Shown: positions 36,097 through 47,404 of the stretch, in pieces
Numbering within the stretch: the first letter of the stretch is position 1
Layout of the letters: each line of letters begins with the position of its first letter
Origin: Fomes fomentarius
Taxonomy: Eukaryota > Basidiomycota > Agaricomycetes > Polyporales > Polyporaceae
Direction: 5' to 3'
Assembly: GCA_022606135.1 (NCBI GenBank)
Contig: JABYQN010000004.1
Span: forward strand, 434,001 to 498,000
Length of the DNA: 64,000 nt
Notes under the pieces: generated by a model
What the model was told of the DNA's origin: nothing
The model's database searches: none
What the model saw: only the letters and a program-made list of their open reading frames with translations
Made by a program: the position numbers and the translations under genes

Positions 36097-36961
36097 GCTT
36101 CTTGTACATAAAGATTGTATAGCATATATCACCACCTCTGCTGGACTTGAACGAATTTTTCTGTTCTCCCCCACCAGAACAAGTGCACTAGACGAGGAAG
36201 CTCTGGTTGATTCTGGCTCTAAGTATGTACATATATGCTAATATACTACAGCAAATTGATCTCCAACAACAGACTGCTAGAAGATGCAGCAGCAAAGGTG
36301 TACCCATTGAAGGCACCACTTGAGATTCTCGGTGTCATCAGGCGCCCATACCATACCTGCACATTACATGAGAATAGATGTGGGTGATATGTGACATTAC
36401 TTACAGTGACCTTACGCCGCTAATGCGTGACATATGCTTTTTTCACGGTATCTGTAGATGACATGCCGCGGTATGGGAAGGTGATTGGACCTGCATCGGG
36501 AAATTAACGGTCGACCTCAATAAGTCCCAGATACTATATTCGTTTGGGCGTGTAGGGTTTTCACGATGCATCCTCGTGGGCGTCAAGAACCCCCAGGCCT
36601 GTAGTGGTGTCTGGAAGCCAGTCATAAGAGACTGGGACACCTTACCTCCTGACTGGGTGACTAACTACGGGGTTTTAGTGGGTATTAGGAGAGTTGGATG
36701 ACGGGTGGAAACATCTGGATGAGTCCCTCTCCCTGAGTCCCACACTTTGTGCGTAAATGCATTTCCCCGTGGCGGTAGTCACCCAGCTGCGATGGGTAAG
36801 TATATGACTATGATGATTATGCGTTATGTTCCTATGACTATTTATTGCGTACCCCGGGAGAGATCCTGGCGGTGCGCCTAGCGTGCTGGGCTGACACTCG
36901 TCGGCATGAGTCTCTTGATGTACCCTAGGGGCGATAGAGACCAACAGCAATACGCTCCGCC

Positions 36962-36982
36962 AAAAAAAAAAAAAAAAAAAAA
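36962..36982 (+). repeat. Poly(A) tail of the non-LTR element
   Basis: An uninterrupted run of about 21 A residues directly before the 3' target-site duplication. Confidence 0.8.
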
Positions 36983-36983
36983 T

Positions 36984-36994
36984 ATAGTATAAAG
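36984..36994. repeat. 3' copy of the target-site duplication
   Basis: ATAGTATAAAG, identical to 28507..28517. Confidence 0.75.
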
Positions 36995-37001
36995 TTCAAC
37001 C

Positions 37002-37013
37002 GGCCACGTGGCC
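37002..37013. promoter_or_regulatory. Palindromic CACGTG (E-box) site upstream of the channel gene
   Basis: GGCCACGTGGCC is a perfect 12-bp palindrome with a CACGTG core, the site bound by bHLH factors. It lies about 150 bp before the ATG at 37161, between the LINE insertion and the gene. Regulatory use is inferred only. Confidence 0.3.
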
Positions 37014-37160
37014 GCGAGGGTAGACGCGGGCGCTCAAGAGAGAGCTCACTGCAGGCTCGGAACTCCACTGGCGCGTTTTGCTCTTCTACTTCGACCTGAC
37101 GACTCTCTGGCTCTGTAGCTTTTAGGAAGAATTTGATTTCCCTCAGCTGTGGACGCTAGC

Positions 37161-40100
37161 ATGGCTCAAGTCGGAACAGACGAGGAGCAATCGCGGTTGC
37201 TCCCCGCGACGTCCGAGAACTTGGCGTCGATAAAAGTCTTCCCGCTAATACCAAGCTTGAAGAAGGATGTTGTTGTGAGTGCTCCTCAACAGTGACAACT
37301 CTCACTTTCGTGCTCTGATCTCATTCTCTGCGGGGTCACTTGGCAGCGGGATATCGGTACGACGTTTATACATATCTGCGAATGCCAAGCTCACGCTAAT
37401 GATGATTCGGAAGACACCGCGTTAACATGGGAGTATGTACTTACTCGGCATGTCTGAGCCAGGTTCGCACCACTGACTGTGTTTACTCAGGCAACTCACT
37501 GCGTCCGACATCAACTTCGCAGTGGTACGCCCGTTAGTCTTCAAATATGCGAGGCTGGAGAACCTCGCCGTGGTCTATGCATGTTTCGTCGTACGTTCTC
37601 ACTTCCTCTCCGAGGCAGAGGAAAGCCTCGCGTACTCCGGCGTGCTGCTCTCGCGCGCAGCGCTATGCGAGATTATGGCCATGAAGCTTCTAGGAACATT
37701 CGCCTCAAGCCCTCTCCGTGTGGCGACGGTCCTGACGGCTAGCTGGAACCCCCTCGCCGGCGCTCCTCCGCAGGTCATAGAAGATGTTAGGCACATGGTG
37801 GGCCAAGACGGAACGTACGATCCACAATGCGCGCTGGAAGTCCGTCACGGTACCCATCAGCGTACGCTTCATATTCGTCTAACATGTTTGGTGTACGGTA
37901 CCGTAGATGGCCATTGCTACCGAATCCAAGGCATTCCTTGCATCCCCGCTCGTGCAAACAGTTGTGAACGATATCTACTCTGGTCGCATGGTCTTCACGA
38001 TGACCTCACATCGCTCAGTCCTCGCCGACAACTACAAGCCTCGTAGCATAGGAGTGTACGACGTAACAAAGGCACCGTTCCTAGACCACTACAGGCTGCG
38101 TGTACCTCGTTATGGCGCTATCCTCGAGTTTCTGAACTTTGCTCTACTCTTGACGACCTTTCTGCTGTGCTTATTCAGTATGTTCTAGTCATCCTTTTTG
38201 TTTTCTCGCAGGTCTAATTTCCTTCTAGCCAAGAACATCGATGCGATGAATGGCTTTGAGAAGATCTTCATTCTTTTCGCTACAGCATTTGCTCTAGAGG
38301 AGTACACTGCGTCGAAGGAACACGGATGGACAAGTGAGTTTCTCCTTCTGACTTGGGTTCCCGTGCACTTTTGCTCACTATGAACAGTCTACATTGCCAA
38401 TGTAAAGTGTGCACTGGGTCTTGCCGAGGATAGAGCTGACGACGAGTAGCTATGGAACGTCTTCGACACTTCCTTCATCGTGATCTTCTTGGTTTACCTC
38501 GGGTTCCGCATGAAGGGGTTACACGCCGGAGATCGTGAGTGACCCCAATTCAAGTCTCCCTGGTCGAGCGTTGTTGACGGGTAAGCTTCAGCTGCTGCAT
38601 CCGAGTTCGCCTTCGACATCCTCGCGTGTGGTGCTTGTATACTATTTCCGAGGTACGCCTCACAAGAATCGTAGCAATCGTCGAACGCTGGACGAACGTG
38701 ACTTCCAGGCTCGCGTTCTTCGCCGTCTCCAACAACCTTGTAGTTCTGTGAGTCCTCGATTGCTATTGTGGTATTCGTAGCGTCATGACATCCATCTTTT
38801 CACGACAACAGAGCACTTCGTGCCATGCTGTCGGAGTTCCTCTTCTTCATCGGTATCGCTGCGATCTGTTTCTCAGGATTGCTCTTCACCCTACACAACC
38901 TCGGTACGCTCTCGCGCTCATATCACTAGCATATATAGTGTTCATCTCTGTTGCAGCTGCACAGTCTGGTAGATGGTCTTTCAAAAGTATCGCTTGGCTC
39001 ATGGTGCAGATCTGGTTTGGTAACACCTATCTCAGCTTTGCACAAGCGGAGAGCTTCCATCCTATCTTCGGACCGGTCCTCATGACTATCTTTGCCGCAC
39101 TGTCTAACACTCTCCTGATCACAAGTGAGTGGTGTACACTGTTCATCGATCAGGAGTGCACTGACGGGTCCGCTTCCCAGTTCTGATCTCTATCCTGTCC
39201 AACACGTTTGCGAGGATTGACGCGGTGAGTAGAGAGCCATGCGTTGTATGGTGACGTCTGATGGAGATGCAGAACGCCAAACAAGAGTATCTGTTCCAAT
39301 ACTCTATATCCACCATCGAGGGGTGAGCATCGTCTGTCACTGTCGAGCTGCGGCAGATATATGACAACAGACGTGTAGTGTCAAGGATGCTTTGTTCAGC
39401 TACCAGCCCCCATTCAACCTGCTCGCCTTCGTCATCCTCTGGCCTCTCAGCTTGGTGCTGTCGCCGCGAGCATTGCACTCAACCAACGTCTTCCTTATCA
39501 AAGTTACGGTCAGTCTTCTCCATCGCTACGCCTATCTTGTCCGCTCACAACCCACAACCCACCCACACACCGCAGTCCTTCCCGCAGCTCATTGTTATCG
39601 CGATCTACGAACGCTTCCTCGCCCGCGGCCAGAAATGGCGCGAAGCCTCCTCCGGGCGCGCACACGACATCTACGCGTCCCTCTCGCGATCCGTCAAGCA
39701 CATGCCCATCCTCGACCTCCTCAGCTCCTCCTCCATGGACATCCACGAGGCGATCTTCGACGTCGACATCGAAGGCGCAGACGACCTCGACCTCTTCGGC
39801 GACTCGGACGCAGAGCTCGACTTCCCCACCATGCCGCCCGCATCTGCCCTGCCTGTCATTCGAACTGCTCGCTCCCACGAGTCTCTCCGCCTTCCCGACT
39901 CCGAGCGCGACCGCCAGCGATCACCGCTACGGCTGTCGGGAACGACTACGCCCCCAGACCAGATCAGGCGGACGATGAGCGCGTCTCTGTCTCCCGGGAA
40001 AGCGCAAAGCACGAGCAGGGCGCGCACGAGGAGCACCGTCTCGCCCAGACCCGAACCTGGTGCGGCCTCGCCGACGGGCTCTCCTCGCGCGCGCAATGCG

Positions 40101-40472
40101 GCGCTGCCGACGATCAATCCGCCGAGCTCGACTGAGGTGCCAGGGACGGGCCCGCGCAGCCCACTGGGGATGCTGTTTGGTGCGAGGAGGGAGCGGCTGG
40201 CGTCCGCGGCGGGTGTGGAGGCGAGTGTGAAGCGCGTGGAGACGCTTGTGGAGGAGGTTAGAAGGATGCCTGTGAATCGGCTCAAGGATGAGATGAAGGA
40301 GCTGCAGGTGAGGTGTCTGTTCTGTGTTGTGAGTGAAGGCGAGTCGTGCTGATGAGAGGGACTCGTTGCGCAGGACCGACAAGCGAGGATCGAGAATTTG
40401 TTGTTGATGCTCACGCGGGGGATGAGGAACGATACTGGACAGCGTTCGACGATTCGGCATGACTCTCTGTGA
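37161..40472 (+). CDS. YVC1: YVC1/TRPY-type vacuolar calcium-activated cation channel
   Basis: Seventeen exons: join(37161..37274, 37347..37356, 37414..37432, 37491..37839, 37907..38177, 38229..38333, 38388..38401, 38450..38534, 38592..38652, 38709..38747, 38812..38903, 38957..39124, 39181..39224, 39273..39322, 39379..39508, 39576..40307, 40374..40472), 793 residues. The N-terminal DTALTWEQLTASDINFAVVR and VRPLVFKYARL match fungal TRP-like channels. A hydrophobic core of several membrane spans follows (FLNFALLLTTFLLCLF, FIVIFLVYLGFRM, FLFFIGIAAICFSGLLF), then the pore-like IWFGNTYLSF segment and a last span (LLAFVILWPLSLVLS). The 350-residue C-terminus is acidic then Ser/Pro-rich, ending in a coiled-coil-like VEASVKRVETLVEEVRRM. 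The family releases vacuolar Ca2+ on osmotic or Ca2+ stimulus. The 10-nt exon is required to give the usual RDIDTALTWE sequence. Confidence 0.85.
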
Positions 40473-40741
40473 TCCTAGCTTCCTGATGTACACTTACTTG
40501 CATTACACGGACTCTGTGCAGTTCCTCGACTCTTGCGTGCACACAGTGGCAGGCAGTGCTTTTTTGCTACAAGATTCCTCAGTTGTCGATTGTGCCTTGG
40601 GCATATCTTTGGACCCCATTCTCGGCTCACTGGAATGTAGCAGCGTACAACGATAGCAGAGGAGTTTCCAGTCTCGTAGTGATTACCATACACGAGTACA
40701 GAGTCATTGATCACTCTATGGTCATCATCGGCATCATGCAA
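40473..40741. other. Short gap between convergent channel and transporter genes
   Basis: About 0.27 kb holding both 3' UTRs. Confidence 0.4.
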
Positions 40742-43052
40742 TTATGCAGTCTTGTGCTCGAACTTGTCATGGTCCAGCTTCTCGTGCCCGGCAGCGCCAT
40801 CGAGCACCTCCTGCGCATCGACCTCGTCTCCGAAGATCTGTGCCATCTCCTCAAGTGTCTTGCCTGTAGTCCGTGATCACCGTCAGCATACAGCCAGGAG
40901 ATAGGCGAGCAGACATGACCTTTTGTCTCGGGGAAGAAGAACCCGATAATGAGGAAGTCGACTGCATTCAGGATGATGAACACGATGTAGTATTTCCATG
41001 AGATGTTCGTGATAGCGATATTGGAGACCTGATGTGAGAAGGATAATAAGTCCTCGTATAAGCGTCTCCGATGGAAGTGAACCGTGCTGGAAAACGAACC
41101 TGAGAGAACAGGACGTTGAACGCCCAGTTTGCGCACGTCGCGACACTCGTGCCGATCGAGCGCGTCCTGGTGGGGAACACCTGTACCTCCCATCAGTCCT
41201 GTCCACGGAACTTGAGCGTGCAAACGATGTAGCGCACCTCGGATGCGAGCACCCAGCTCACGGGGCCGAAACTGACCGAGAAGAAGATGCTCGTGAGGAA
41301 GATCATAGCGATGCCCGCGCGTTGTGCGACGAGGTTGGAAGATTCCTCAGGCGGGAACGACGCGACTATGGCAGTGAGGATCGAATAGGTGACCACGAAG
41401 CTGCCGGCGCCGAACATGAGAGGCTTCTTCCGCCCGACCGTGTCCAGGACCAGGGTGATGAAGCTGCCCGTGGTACCGCGGCATGGTCAGTATCCTCTCT
41501 CCGATATCGTGGGGATATCCTATATACGCACAAGATGTTCGTGATCGGACCCACCGCACCATAGATGCCCTGGACGAGCAAGCTCTGACCGGCAGTGAGG
41601 CCGAGGGCCCTATACATGCTCGGGCCAAAGTAGTTGATGACGTTGATGCCAGAGAACTGGCCGAAGACCTGCACGCCGACGGCAACAAACGTGCGGCGGA
41701 GCATGCCGCGCGTCGCCCACAAATCAGCGATCGAGCGCGAGCGGACGACGATCTCGGCCTTGATCGTCTCGCGCATCTCTGCGAACTCGGCGTCGGCTGC
41801 TTGCTGCGCCTCGGGGGAGGTTCCGTGCAGGATGTGGACGACGGAGCGCGCTTCGTCGTCATGCCCGTGTTCGAGGAGCCAGCGGGGCGAGCGCGGCATC
41901 AGGATGCTGCCCGCGAGGAGGAGAAAGGCTGGGACGAGCTGTGGGGAGGAATGGAGTCAGAAGATGGTTGGGGGAATCTGTGCGCTCGGGTGTGGATGTG
42001 GAGATACCTGGAGACCGAGAGGGAGACGCCATTGGATGTCGCCATCTAGGTATTGGCAGCCGTAGCCGACCCAGTTGGCGACGATGAAACCGATGCCGAT
42101 CATTTGCTGGGCTAGACCGACTACGAAACCGCGATGTTTCGGCGGGGCAATCTCGGTCTGGTGTAAGGATGGGTGCAGAGTCAGGTTGATGTGGAACCTG
42201 TATCATGCGACTGAGGAACTCACGTTGTAAAGTGGAACAGTCATGGACAGGACACTGTGGAGCAAAGTTCGGCTACGGGAGCTAGTGCAAAACAGGGACA
42301 GCGTACCCAATCGAGAATCCAGCGACGATACGGCCAACCAACATAGTGGCGAAGTTGTTCGCCCCTGCTTGCATCGCACATCCCCATAGCGCTATGGCAG
42401 CGCCAAGCTATTGAAATGCTCAGCAGTTCAGCGTCATCTCTCGTTGCTCCTGGAATTGTTCATACCTGTATTGTACGTTTCCGTCCGAACCTGTCATTAG
42501 TCCTAGAATAATCGTAGTCAGAACGCCAGACCAGAAGCAAGCGGTCGTGTGTCTCTCACCATCCTGCTACCGCTGCGCCAAAGAAGCAACCACCTGGGGA
42601 TGACACATCAACGCGATTGACAATAATAGCTGCACACGCGCAAACGGACCAGTGAATGTGGAGACTACAGCTCCAGACAGACTGTCATAGTTTGCTGGGT
42701 TGCCAATCAAGTCCTTGAACCTCGGCAAGGTGATGACGGACGCAATGATGCCGCTGTAGAGAAGTAACGAGGGTTCAGCCAGAAGGTGGTTCCGTAAGAA
42801 ACCATATATACTCACCTGTCATATCTGCGCTCGACGAGGATGAGGAACAACATATGACTAAGCACGACATATATCGGCAGAGGGGGATCCCACTTACCCG
42901 AACAAGAAAGAACCTGTTCCATCGGGAGTATGTCAGCGACTTAGGTTTCAGAACCGCCATCGGGTGCCGCGGAAACAGTAGAATGCTCGAAGACAGAAGT
43001 ACGTACCGATTGCGCAAAAGACTGCGAGGAAGATGTTGTACACGAGCCCCAT
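40742..43052 (-). CDS. MFS sugar porter (hexose-type transporter)
   Basis: Fourteen exons on the minus strand: complement(join(40742..40863, 40920..41028, 41100..41180, 41238..41463, 41532..41938, 42008..42157, 42224..42254, 42307..42407, 42466..42490, 42560..42593, 42650..42753, 42816..42824, 42898..42913, 43007..43052)), 486 residues. Sugar-porter signatures are present: FLFGYDSGIIASV in span 1, FGRKRTIQ in the loop after span 2, GRIVAGFSIGVLSMTVPLY in span 4, PRSPRWLLEHG before the central loop, QVFGQFSGINVINYFGP in span 7, DTVGRKKP, and PETKGKTLEEM after span 12. It should carry a monosaccharide with protons across the plasma membrane. It is a normal family length. Four of the first five N-terminal exons are 9-46 nt, placed by the conserved GYDSG region. 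The substrate cannot be read from sequence. Confidence 0.9.
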
Positions 43053-43858
43053 CGTCACTAACTCTCCTCAAAGATTCCCTGGTGGCGTCCTGACTGTTAC
43101 TGGTCGTCGAGGTCGTAAAGCGGGCGAGCTCCAGCTACGTGTCGCTGGGGGATTTTATAGCGCGTCTGGTACGCCAGGTGTGTTCACTGGTGACCTGAAT
43201 TCCCATTGCCTAGCACCTCTAGTGCGATACGCGAGCAGCCTATCAACGTCGGGAGATGTTCGGGAGCGGTCCGTTCGAGCAAGGGGCATGTACGCGGGTG
43301 CATAAAGTCTGGTCATGAGATGACTGTGAATGGTTATCGACAACCTCCAGTCCGTTCCTCACCATGTTCTCGCCGCGCGGCCCGGCGCACCCGAGCGGCT
43401 GTGCGGCGAAGTCTCGGAGCCTGAGGCTGGATGGGTTGTGGATGACCACCGTGTGTGCGTTCATACAGCATCGCATCAGCAGTGGAAAACATAATGAACG
43501 GCAAAGACCACGCCTATAGGCTAATCGCTGCTTCTAGCCGTCAGGTACGCTGCAGTTTCCAATCGTTGAACACAGGCATCGGACTTATTTGGAATCACGT
43601 ATACGTATGCAGTTTTGAATCCCACAAGTGTCCAGATTTTCTAAATCAACCGCGGTATGCACGAAAGTCACCGGCGGTCACCCAACCAGAATTAGATACG
43701 CATCATATGTGAAAGTCGAGACACCTATTCAAGATGGTTCCCATCGAGAACAGAGATGTTTGACACTGCCTTCACTGCGAGCTTCCTGCAGCTTTGCATC
43801 CGTCATCACGCAGATAGAATACAGGTTTCAATACACAGGTGACATCTTGACTGATCCT
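43053..43858. other. Upstream region of the sugar transporter
   Basis: About 0.8 kb between two minus-strand genes; expected promoter of the transporter and 3' UTR of the macro-domain gene. No supported gene. Confidence 0.4.
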
Positions 43859-45108
43859 TCATTTCGATTCATCCGACCTCGTGAACTCTGTCGCCTGCTC
43901 TGCAGGGAAGTAGAGAGGTAGAAGCGATCTTGGTCGAGTTATCGGATGTCAGTCTGCTGAAATACTCGTACTTGAGTCATTCTGACTCACTCGTATACCG
44001 CTTTATCTTCGTCGCTCCAAACGACGAATATCGCCCGCTCCAGCTGCAATCAGATTTGATCAGTATATCATCATCGGATGTAGAAGTCCAACCAGCGCAC
44101 CGAGTCTCCCTCCGGGGCATCCAGGAAGCGTCTTACAGTATCAAGAGCAATGTGGGTGGCATCTTGAATTGGATAGCCATATACACCCGTCGAGATCGAA
44201 GGGAAGGCCTATGTCGATATGAATGTTAAATGCAAGAGCGCGAACTGTAAGGAGCGTTTACGAACGATGTGCTTCAGTGAGTTCTCCACTGCAAGCTGCA
44301 GGCTAGTCTTGTAGCACGATCCAAGCTGTGCAGCCTTCTCCTCGACCTTCGACCAAGAATAGATCGGGCCAACAGTGTGAACAATATGGCGACTGGGGAA
44401 AGGCAAAGCGTCGGATTAGACGAAAGCGGTAGATCAGGGATATGGCGCGTACGCTGGCAGATCATATCCCTTGGTGATCTTCGCAGCTCCCGTCTCGCAA
44501 CCATTCAGTTTTCGACCTACTCCGCGTGTTGATGAGGCCGTAACGCCGCATCAGAGAGCTTCAAAACGACAACGACCCACATTCTTCGAGAAGCCTTGGG
44601 CCAGCGGCCGCATGGATGGCACCGTCGACTAGGCAATACAAGAAAAGACAACACATCGTTATACGTCGTGGGCTCACGAATGAAATGAACGGATGGATAT
44701 AGTAACTCACCACCTCCGCCGCCTAATAAGAATCATATTGGGTTGCGAAAGAAGCGAGCGGCGAGTCAAATGCTGAGAAAGGAAGGAGTACTATGGGACG
44801 GCCCACCTAGGAGACTGCGCTTGGCTGCATTGACAATGCAATCGACATCCAATCTCGTTATATCGCCTTGGCTGAACGGATGTACAACATGTAGCGAGGC
44901 GGACGGAAATGGCACAACGCCGTCGCGCGGGGGCGGGTCAATCAGGCCGCAGATGCCGATTCTCATCGGCTGGCACTCACTACAAGGACACCCTCTCAAG
45001 CAGAGCGGGCTTCGCTGCGTGGCGAAGCTTCGCAGGCTCGACGCTCTTGAGCACGCCCGACTTGTAGAGCTCGCGGAGGGTAGGGATCTTCGCGAGGCCG
45101 ACAGCCAT
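43859..45108 (-). CDS. Macro-domain protein (MACROD-like, ADP-ribose-binding)
   Basis: Nine exons on the minus strand: complement(join(43859..43928, 43991..44043, 44101..44208, 44266..44392, 44453..44516, 44581..44628, 44711..44722, 44807..44871, 44981..45108)), 224 residues, a single-domain size. Macro-domain blocks are in order: [79 protein letters not shown] and [25 protein letters not shown]-type proteins remove mono-ADP-ribose from acidic residues and hydrolyse O-acetyl-ADP-ribose. The usual NAAN box reads NAAK here: Lys60 replaces the Asn that lies ten residues before the catalytic Asp (Asp70). The gene is divergent from the kinase at 45381, with only 272 bp between start codons. Confidence 0.9.
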
Positions 45109-45380
45109 CTTCACGGCGGTTCTGGGGAAGCAAGCGGCGAGGTTTGACTTCGGCTCTGCAGTGATACGCGCACACGCGCGAAGCGGACAGGCGGAGGCGG
45201 CGGCGGTAGGCCGTCTGGATTTGGGATGGGCTCCGGCTGCGAATCCGGTGCAGTGGGAACGCTCATTGGGCGTCTATTGCATTGAGAACGACAGTGGCCC
45301 CCAGTCGATTTGGTCTGTTTTGTACTTTCACGACAAAACGTCTCCCTCCCCGTCGTCCTCTCCTCCACCTCTCCCCGCTC
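45109..45380. promoter_or_regulatory. Divergent promoter of macro-domain and kinase genes
   Basis: The 272 bp between the two start codons must contain both promoters, so the pair may be co-expressed. A pyrimidine-rich leader (TCCTCCACCTCTCCCC) precedes the kinase ATG. Confidence 0.5.
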
Positions 45381-47404
45381 ATGGGTAATGTTCTCTGCTG
45401 CTCAGAGCCGGTCAACTTTGACGGCGAAGTCGACCTCTTCCACTTCGACCTCCACCGCGCTGTAGGCAAGGGCGCCTTCGGCAAGGTACGCCCACCATCT
45501 CGTCTCCTTGCTCGTCAGATGTTCACCGAGCTGGCGACTCGCTCCCTTTGCAGGTCAGAGTTGTGGAGCACAAGAAGACGAAGAAGCTGTACGCGCTCAA
45601 GTACATCGACAAGGCCAAGTGCATCAAGCAGAAGGCCATAGCAAATATTATCCAAGAGCGGAGATTGCTGGAGGAGGTGAGAGCCTGTTCCCTTGTCCAC
45701 GCATATCGAGGAAAGCATTTCCGTTGCACCTCCAACGTTCCCGCTGCACCTTCACTTCCTTCTGCAATTGCTCGCCGCATCGCGTCCTCTCCGACGCAGG
45801 GCGGCATTAGCCCAGCGCTTCGTCGCCCATCTTGACAGATGGCTCGGACACGCCATGTGCTGCCAGGAAGTTCCAAATTAGCTGTTCATATGTCATGTCA
45901 GCGCGAATAGTTGTCGACATGTTTCTCTGTGAAACGACGTCTATGATAGCATCACGTAACCTAGGCTTTCGCTCAGACGAGACTAACACTCCATTCCGTC
46001 GACTAGATTGACCACCCATTCATCGTGAACTTGCGATACGCATTCCAGGATGACGAGAACTGTTTCTTTGTCTTGGATTTAATGCTGGGTGGAGACCTAC
46101 GGTGTGCGTACCTTTGTCTCTTTTGCCGCGCTGACACGGCTGCTCATCGCTGTGCAGTTCACCTAGAAAGATTGCGGTATATCCCAGAGACAGTCGTGAG
46201 ATTCTGGATGGCAGAGCTTTCCTCTGCGCTCGAGTATCTGCACCAGCAACGTATCATCCATCGGTATGGACCTCTTTACATGATTGTGGCAGTGGCCCTG
46301 ATATGGATGTATGAGCAGGGACTTGAAACCTGATAACATCCTCCTGGATGCAATGGGCCACGCTCACGTAACGGATTTCAACGTCGCCATTCATTACTCG
46401 GAACGCCGTCTCCACACGAGCGTCGCCGGCAGTATGGCGTACATGGCACCCGAGGTGATAGGCCGGCAGGGTTATACTTGGTCCTGCGATTGGTGGAGCC
46501 TCGGAGTCGTTGCATGGGAACTGCTCTTCCACCGGCGACCGTTCGACGGTCGTACGTCCGAGAAGATGAAAAACTCGATTCTCAAGGACGCGCTCCGGTT
46601 CCCGTCCAGTTCGAAGGAGAAATGTAGCAAGGAGGGCCACCATTTTTTGATCGGGGTATGTCGTCGGCGGTGACAGCGGCGTGACTGGCGTGAGAAAGGC
46701 TAATTTCGTTCATCCCCTGTTATCTAGCTTCTTGACCGCAATCCCAAGACCCGACTCGGTTGCAGAGACAGGGACTTGGGCATTGAGGATGTCCGTATGC
46801 ATCCATGGATGAAGTCTATCGACTGGGATACGCTAGAGAACAAGGAGGCCCAACCGCCCTTCGTTCCTGACGTATGTACAAAATCACATCTACGTACCTC
46901 ACTGATGCTAACACACAACTACAAACAGATGAAAAAGGCGAACTTTGACGTCTCACACGAACTTGACGAGTTCTTGATGGTCGAGAAACCATTGACGCAC
47001 TCAAAGCGGAAACAGAACCCTGACCTTGAGAAGATGAAGCCTGAACTGCGACAGTTGGAGGAGCAGTCAGTATCCCGAATACCCGTATCTGTTGAATGAC
47101 GTCGACAGCTGACATTTGCGTCGGCAGATTTACGCTGTACGACTTCACGAAGAACCGACGGATATCCTACTATCCGCACAATCAGCCTATCACGAACACT
47201 GTCCGTGACGCGGAGGAGGGTGACCCATGCGTCGTCCAGTCCATGACGAACACCGCAACGGTTATCGACCGCTCACGTCCGACTTCGCCAATGAACGAGG
47301 ATGACGTGCAGCAATACACGCACACACACCAACCTATACCTTCGCTCACTGAGCACGGCGAGCGGGACTCGCATGAGGACCGCCCTGCGACCTCGCCGTC
47401 ATGA
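45381..47404 (+). CDS. AGC-group protein kinase of the YANK/STK32 type
   Basis: Eight exons: join(45381..45485, 45554..45676, 46007..46103, 46158..46263, 46319..46655, 46728..46871, 46929..47065, 47128..47404), 441 residues. The N-terminus MGNVLCC has Gly2 and Cys6/Cys7, as expected for N-myristoylation plus palmitoylation and membrane anchoring. Kinase motifs: GKGAFGK, LYALKYIDK (ATP-binding Lys), HRDLKPDNILLD (catalytic Asp145), DFNVA at 163-167 in place of DFG, AGSMAYMAPEVIG and CDWWSLGVVAWELLFHRRPF. The DFN variant and the N-terminal motif are typical of YANK/STK32 kinases. The C-terminus includes FDVSHELDEFLMVEKPL and a Thr/Pro-rich tail. Substrates are not known. Confidence 0.9.

Larger units (their letters stand above)
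28518..36983 (+). mobile_element. Non-LTR (LINE, Tad/I-like) retrotransposon with nested 3' material
   Basis: The element lies between two exact 11-bp copies of ATAGTATAAAG and ends in about 21 A residues (36962..36982), the hallmark of target-primed reverse transcription. In order it holds a short ORF1 with a zinc knuckle, a long second frame with APE endonuclease, reverse transcriptase, RNase H and a C-terminal Cys/His motif, and about 2.1 kb of 3' sequence. The RNase H domain and domain order match fungal Tad-type LINEs. ORF1 has no start codon near its 5' end and is open from the first bases after the duplication, so the copy is probably 5'-truncated. Two in-frame stops break the second frame, so it cannot move on its own. 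The 3' region is too long for a simple LINE UTR and seems to contain other insertions. Confidence 0.85.

Noticed and set aside
36130..36330. Ty3/Gypsy protease fragment (EALVDSGS) and a following exon-like piece
   Set aside because: Only one short motif matches. No neighbouring gag, RT or integrase of that type, and the frame breaks soon after. Kept only as a remark within the LINE tail.
37347..37432. Single 86-nt exon 2 of the channel (RDIGTTFIHICECQAHANDD)
   Set aside because: It is open, but inserts about 20 residues into a conserved block. Splitting it into a 10-nt and a 19-nt exon restores RDIDTALTWE and uses a good branch site.
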